A stretch of DNA of 26,803 nucleotides from CAKTOF01 sp964523945 (GTDB lineage: Bacteria; Bacillota; Clostridia; Oscillospirales; Oscillospiraceae). Positions 23,765 through 26,803 of this stretch are shown piece after piece. The stretch's first letter is position 1. Each line of letters opens with the position of its first letter. The stretch lies in assembly GCA_964523945.1 (NCBI GenBank), contig CAZGBU010000017.1:1-26803 (forward strand). Reading direction: 5' to 3'. The translations under genes were made by a program, and so were the position numbers. Under the pieces are notes generated by a model. The model was not told the origin of the DNA and did not search any database. It was given only the letters and a program-made list of their open reading frames with translations.

Positions 23765-24267
23765 CGCGGCAGCTCGACGTCGGCCATGATCCACTCTTCT
23801 CGCTCCCGCATCTTCCGCTTTTGTTCGCCCTCGTCCATATGGTCGTACCCCAGTAGATGCAGCAGCGAATGGACGGTCAGATACCCGACCTCACGCTGGA
23901 TACTGTGCCCATATTCCTCGGCCTGCACCGCAGCACGTTCCAGCGAGATCGCCATGTCGCCGAGCGGAAGCAGGCCCGTATCGCTGTCAGTCATCAGCGG
24001 GAGCTCCGCCGGCAGCTCTCCGGCTACCAAATCAAACATGGGAAATGAGAGTACGTCGGTTGGACTGTCCACGCCGCGGGCGGCCTTGTTGATTGCCTGA
24101 ATCCCCGCATCACTGGTCAAAAGGACGTTGACCTCGCACGGAACAAACATTCCCTCCGCATCCAGTGCGGCGCGAATGCACGCTTTGATTTTCCGGACCA
24201 GGAGCGGATTTTTCATCACCCCCGCATCATAACGGACGGATATCTCAGGGGTTGGTTTTGATGTCAT
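23761..24267 (-). CDS. ybeY: Endoribonuclease YbeY (rRNA maturation factor)
   Basis: YbeY is a metal-dependent RNase involved in 16S rRNA 3'-end maturation and ribosome quality control. It has 168 residues. The zinc site H-x3-H-x5-H is seen in VHSLLHLLGYDHM. TDVLSFPM and LGDMAISLE are also typical. The ATG at 24267 overlaps the phoH stop as ATGA. In Bacillus a pgpH (yqfF) gene lies between phoH and ybeY; it is absent here. Confidence 0.97.
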   Translation of the reverse strand: MTSKPTPEISVRYDAGVMKNPLLVRKIKACIRAALDAEGMFVPCEVNVLLTSDAGIQAINKAARGVDSPTDVLSFPMFDLVAGELPAELPLMTDSDTGLLPLGDMAISLERAAVQAEEYGHSIQREVGYLTVHSLLHLLGYDHMDEGEQKRKMREREEWIMADVELPR

Positions 24268-25268
24268 TTTCTCTGTCTCCTTCCGGCGGCTTGTCCGGGG
24301 TGCGCCGCACGGGCGTTTTTGTGTTCAAAGGACTCATACGCAGCGATAATCTTCTGCACCAGTGCGTGGCGGACCACGTCGGAAGCCGTCAGGCGGCAGA
24401 TTGCGATGTCGTCGACGCCGTCAAGGATGCGGATGGCATCTTTCAGGCCGCACACCTTATCGGACGGCAGATCAATCTGCGTGATATCGCCGGTGATGAC
24501 AATTTTGGAGTTGAAGCCGAGCCGCGTCAGGAACATCTTCATTTGCTCGCGCGTTGTGTTCTGGGCCTCATCCAGGATGATAAAGCTGTCGTCGAGCGTT
24601 CGGCCGCGCATATACGCCAGCGGTGCAACTTCAATATTTCCGTGCTCGAGATACTTATTGTAAGTCTCGGGGCCAAGCATGTCAAACAGCGCATCATACA
24701 ACGGGCGCAGATATGGGTCAACCTTGTTCTGCAGGTCGCCCGGCAGGAAGCCGAGCCGTTCGCCGGCCTCAACGGCCGGTCTGGTCAGAATAATCCGGTT
24801 GATCTTTTTTGCACGGAATGCGCTGACAGCCGCGGCGACCGCCAGATAGGTCTTACCGGTGCCGGCTGGTCCGACTGCGACGGTGACCGTATTCTGTTCG
24901 ATCGCTTTCATATACCGCTGCTGACCCAGCGTCTTGGCCTTAATGGGCTTTCCCTTGGCTGTAATGCACACAACGTCACGGGCCAGCTCGCCGATCTTAT
25001 CGTCCTCTCCCCGGTTCACCAGATCGACTAGATAACGCACTTTCTGCGCATCGATCACTTCACCCTTCCCGGCGAGGCGCATCAGGCCCTCAAGTGCACG
25101 CGCGCCGCGATCGGCAGCCTCCTCATCCCCAGATACTTTCAGTTCCGTACCGCGGTTGGCAATCCGGACAGAAAAAGCATCCTCAATATAGCGGATATTT
25201 TCGTCAAGTGAACCGAACACATTGATCAGCTGTTCCATTCGCTCGGCGTTGACCGTTCGTTCAATCAT
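24264..25268 (-). CDS. phoH: PhoH-family ATPase (PhoH/YqfE-like)
   Basis: A P-loop ATPase with probable RNA-related function, functionally linked to YbeY by conserved adjacency. It has 334 residues. The N-terminal KH-like region is followed by the ATPase core with Walker A GPAGTGKT, ILTRPAVEAGERLGFLPG, Walker B FIILDEAQN and VITGDITQIDLP. The ATG at 25268 has an AGAGGAA site and overlaps the yqfD stop by 8 nt. The open frame continues to 25418, but that part lies over yqfD in another frame and shows no family similarity. Confidence 0.95.
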   Translation of the reverse strand: MIERTVNAERMEQLINVFGSLDENIRYIEDAFSVRIANRGTELKVSGDEEAADRGARALEGLMRLAGKGEVIDAQKVRYLVDLVNRGEDDKIGELARDVVCITAKGKPIKAKTLGQQRYMKAIEQNTVTVAVGPAGTGKTYLAVAAAVSAFRAKKINRIILTRPAVEAGERLGFLPGDLQNKVDPYLRPLYDALFDMLGPETYNKYLEHGNIEVAPLAYMRGRTLDDSFIILDEAQNTTREQMKMFLTRLGFNSKIVITGDITQIDLPSDKVCGLKDAIRILDGVDDIAICRLTASDVVRHALVQKIIAAYESFEHKNARAAHPGQAAGRRQRK

Positions 25269-26457
25269 CAGCATCTTCCTCTTCAGGCTCTGTCGGCATT
25301 TCCAGCGCAATCTGTTCGACACACTCGGCAACCGAAGACAGCCGGTACAGACCGGCATCCTCTGTGATCGTCGCATCAAACTGCACAATCTCCCCGCCAA
25401 CCAGCCCGGAGAAGACATATGACTTCGTAAACTCTGTCAGCTGCGTTTCGGCCGATGCAGCATCAACATCGGTCTGCTCTGTTGTATAGAAGCGGTACGT
25501 CTCTTCGATCAGGGTAATCGGCAGCGTGATGCCGCCCGGCAGGGTTAGAATGCTCGTATGAGTCATTTTATCACAGATGCCCTCCGGAATTCCACTGTTT
25601 TGATAGAAATTGATCCGTTTATTGCCCAAAACGATTGCATAGCGTGTCAATGTCTCGCCCGTATAGTGTTTTACGGTCTGTGATGACGGGGTCACTGCTG
25701 TCTGCTGGTGCCAGGTTCTGGCATAGATTTCTGCCATGGCGTGCGTTACCTGCACACCGGTCGTACTGTCAAAATATCCGGAAACCAGGAGCTCACCTCG
25801 CAGCACAGTCTGCCCCTGCTCAACAACAGGCTGACCAGACAGCACCAGCATCTGCTCGATAATGCCGGTGCGTGAAGCAACGATATTGACTTGTTCTTTC
25901 CGGTCGATCAGTTCCGGTACCTCCGTCCGCTCCTGAACCAGTACGGTCGCGCGACCACCCGAGAGATTGACCGCGATCCATTCCAGCTGCGGCAGCAGAA
26001 CAAGCATGTGGTTCTTGACCGTCTGCGAATCAATGGACGGTCCCCAGGTGCCAAAGCCAATCCCAAGCGACTCCAGCGCGCGGAGGACCTGCTCCTCGTG
26101 CAGTGTTTCGCAGCCCTCCACCTCCAGCGTCCAGACGAACTGCGGCAAGATGCAAAGTGCAGCTAAAATCAGCGCGGCGCAGACGATCAGCGCCGTCCGG
26201 CAGCGGATGGCGCCGAACTGCCGACGGAAGCCGTATTCGCCGGTCACCTGCATATCACACATGGCGCGCTGTGCCGCGCGCGCTGCGCGCTGCCGGTCTT
26301 TTGCATAAATCCGCACCGAATATGTGAATTCGTCGTGTTTTTCCGTGTCCCAGAATGCGATCTTCTGTGCAGCAAAGCGGTTCAGGCACGACTCCGGCCA
26401 TGCGCCGGTCAGCGAGAGACGAATTGTGCCGCGAAAGAAGTTGATTATGGCGCTCAC
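25261..26457 (-). CDS. yqfD: Sporulation protein YqfD
   Basis: YqfD is a membrane protein made in the mother cell under sigma-E in Bacillus; its biochemical role is not known. It has 398 residues. The N terminus resembles the family (FFRGTIRLSLTGAWPE...LNRFAAQKIAFWD). One clear membrane segment (about 88-108, ALIVCAALILAALCILPQF) precedes a large domain containing QLEWIAVNLSGGRATVLVQER. The start is GTG at 26457, overlapping the yqfC stop as GTGA and preceded by a purine-rich GGAGGGGGA site. The acidic C terminus (EEEDADD) overlaps the phoH start. Confidence 0.93.
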   Translation of the reverse strand: MSAIINFFRGTIRLSLTGAWPESCLNRFAAQKIAFWDTEKHDEFTYSVRIYAKDRQRAARAAQRAMCDMQVTGEYGFRRQFGAIRCRTALIVCAALILAALCILPQFVWTLEVEGCETLHEEQVLRALESLGIGFGTWGPSIDSQTVKNHMLVLLPQLEWIAVNLSGGRATVLVQERTEVPELIDRKEQVNIVASRTGIIEQMLVLSGQPVVEQGQTVLRGELLVSGYFDSTTGVQVTHAMAEIYARTWHQQTAVTPSSQTVKHYTGETLTRYAIVLGNKRINFYQNSGIPEGICDKMTHTSILTLPGGITLPITLIEETYRFYTTEQTDVDAASAETQLTEFTKSYVFSGLVGGEIVQFDATITEDAGLYRLSSVAECVEQIALEMPTEPEEEDADD

Positions 26458-26744
26458 GTTCCGTCCCCCTCCAACGCAACGGCACGGATTCTTCCAGTGA
26501 CTGCGATGCGCTTATCATTCATCTGCCGGATGATCAGACCGTCGCCTGTGATCCGAATCATCCCGAGGCTGACACGGACCGTGATTTCCTCCGGGGCATA
26601 GCGCTCAATGCCGCGGTGCTGTTCGAGCACCAGCTCTCCAAACCCCGTCAGCTCCAGCTTTGGTACGCCGGCGACCAAATCGCCTGGCAGCTGCAGCAGT
26701 GAAGCCAGACGCGCAAGCTGACGGCGCAGCTCATGCTCGGCCAT
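26454..26744 (-). CDS. yqfC: Sporulation protein YqfC
   Basis: A small sporulation protein found directly upstream of yqfD in Firmicutes; its function is unknown. The 96-residue protein shows the family-type pattern LPGDLVAGVPKLELTG, then Y-x-PEEITVRVSLG-x-IRITGDGL. The ATG at 26744 has AGGAGG upstream with about 8 nt spacing. A GTG at 26753 lies within the ribosome binding site and was rejected. It is probably the first gene of the yqfC-to-era operon. I could not identify a clear sigma-E promoter in the 59 nt left before the window edge, and only a T-less 6-bp stem (26781-26786 with 26792-26797) is visible there. Confidence 0.92.
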   Translation of the reverse strand: MAEHELRRQLARLASLLQLPGDLVAGVPKLELTGFGELVLEQHRGIERYAPEEITVRVSLGMIRITGDGLIIRQMNDKRIAVTGRIRAVALEGDGT

Positions 26745-26803
26745 TGCCCTCACCTCCTACAATATAGTTACGGTCATAGGCACGGCAGCCAGCCGTGTCT
26801 ATT

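Noticed and set aside
24252..25031. 259-codon plus-strand open frame opposite phoH
   Set aside because: It is a complement of PhoH coding sequence with no recognisable domain; long antisense frames are common in GC-rich genes.
26781..26797. Terminator upstream of yqfC
   Set aside because: There is a 6-bp stem but no T-run on either strand, and it lies at the window edge where context is missing.
1..26803. CRISPR arrays, tRNA or rRNA genes, complete insertion sequences, prophage genes
   Set aside because: No regularly spaced repeats, no tRNA-like cloverleaf outside coding sequence, and no transposase, integrase or phage structural protein were seen in any frame. Almost all sequence is accounted for by core genes.

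Overview
The window looks like chromosomal core DNA from a spore-forming, GC-rich member of the Clostridia, most like the Oscillospiraceae/Ruminococcaceae group. The reasons are the spoIIAA-spoIIAB-sigF operon, yunB, yqfC/yqfD and a cotJC-type spore catalase, together with a T-box riboswitch ahead of valS, Firmicutes-type gene order and consistently GC-rich coding sequence. The exact genus cannot be read from the sequence alone. Apart from the fragment at the left edge, every gene is on the minus strand, so the biology reads from right to left.

Right to left, the layout is as follows. (1) yqfC-yqfD-phoH-ybeY-dgkA-era (26744 to 22390) is a tightly overlapping sporulation/RNA-maturation/cell-envelope operon closed by a terminator at 22346-22370. 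(2) A good promoter at 22302-22330 drives a small yqzL-like gene that carries an apparent one-base frameshift, then recO and mutS2. (3) A single-gene HPr-like unit has its own promoter and terminator (18938 to 18555). (4) uvrC-rsmD-coaD-(coiled-coil protein) covers 18542 to 15145. (5) Pyruvate carboxylase covers 14930 to 11508. (6) A promoter, a valine-specific T-box leader, valS and folC end at a terminator at 7195-7235. (7) The spoIIA operon covers 7183 to 5720. (8) A promoter, pcrA, yunB and ligA end at a terminator shared with the convergent gene (523-560). (9) Positions 1-508 on the plus strand hold the 3' part of a spore-coat manganese catalase gene (cotJC-like). Its 5' end is replaced by AT-richer, unrelated sequence.

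The genes mainly serve genome maintenance (ligA, pcrA, uvrC, recO, mutS2), RNA and ribosome maturation (era, ybeY, rsmD, phoH), translation and cofactor supply (valS, folC, coaD), anaplerosis (pyc) and sporulation control. I found no CRISPR array, tRNA, rRNA or complete mobile element, and no clear undescribed multi-gene system. The observations most worth following up are the interrupted cotJC at the left edge, the yqzL frameshift that puts its start site in frame with recO, intrinsic terminators placed directly against the ribosome binding sites of spoIIAA and uvrC, and an HPr-family protein that keeps His15 and Ser46 but lacks Arg17.
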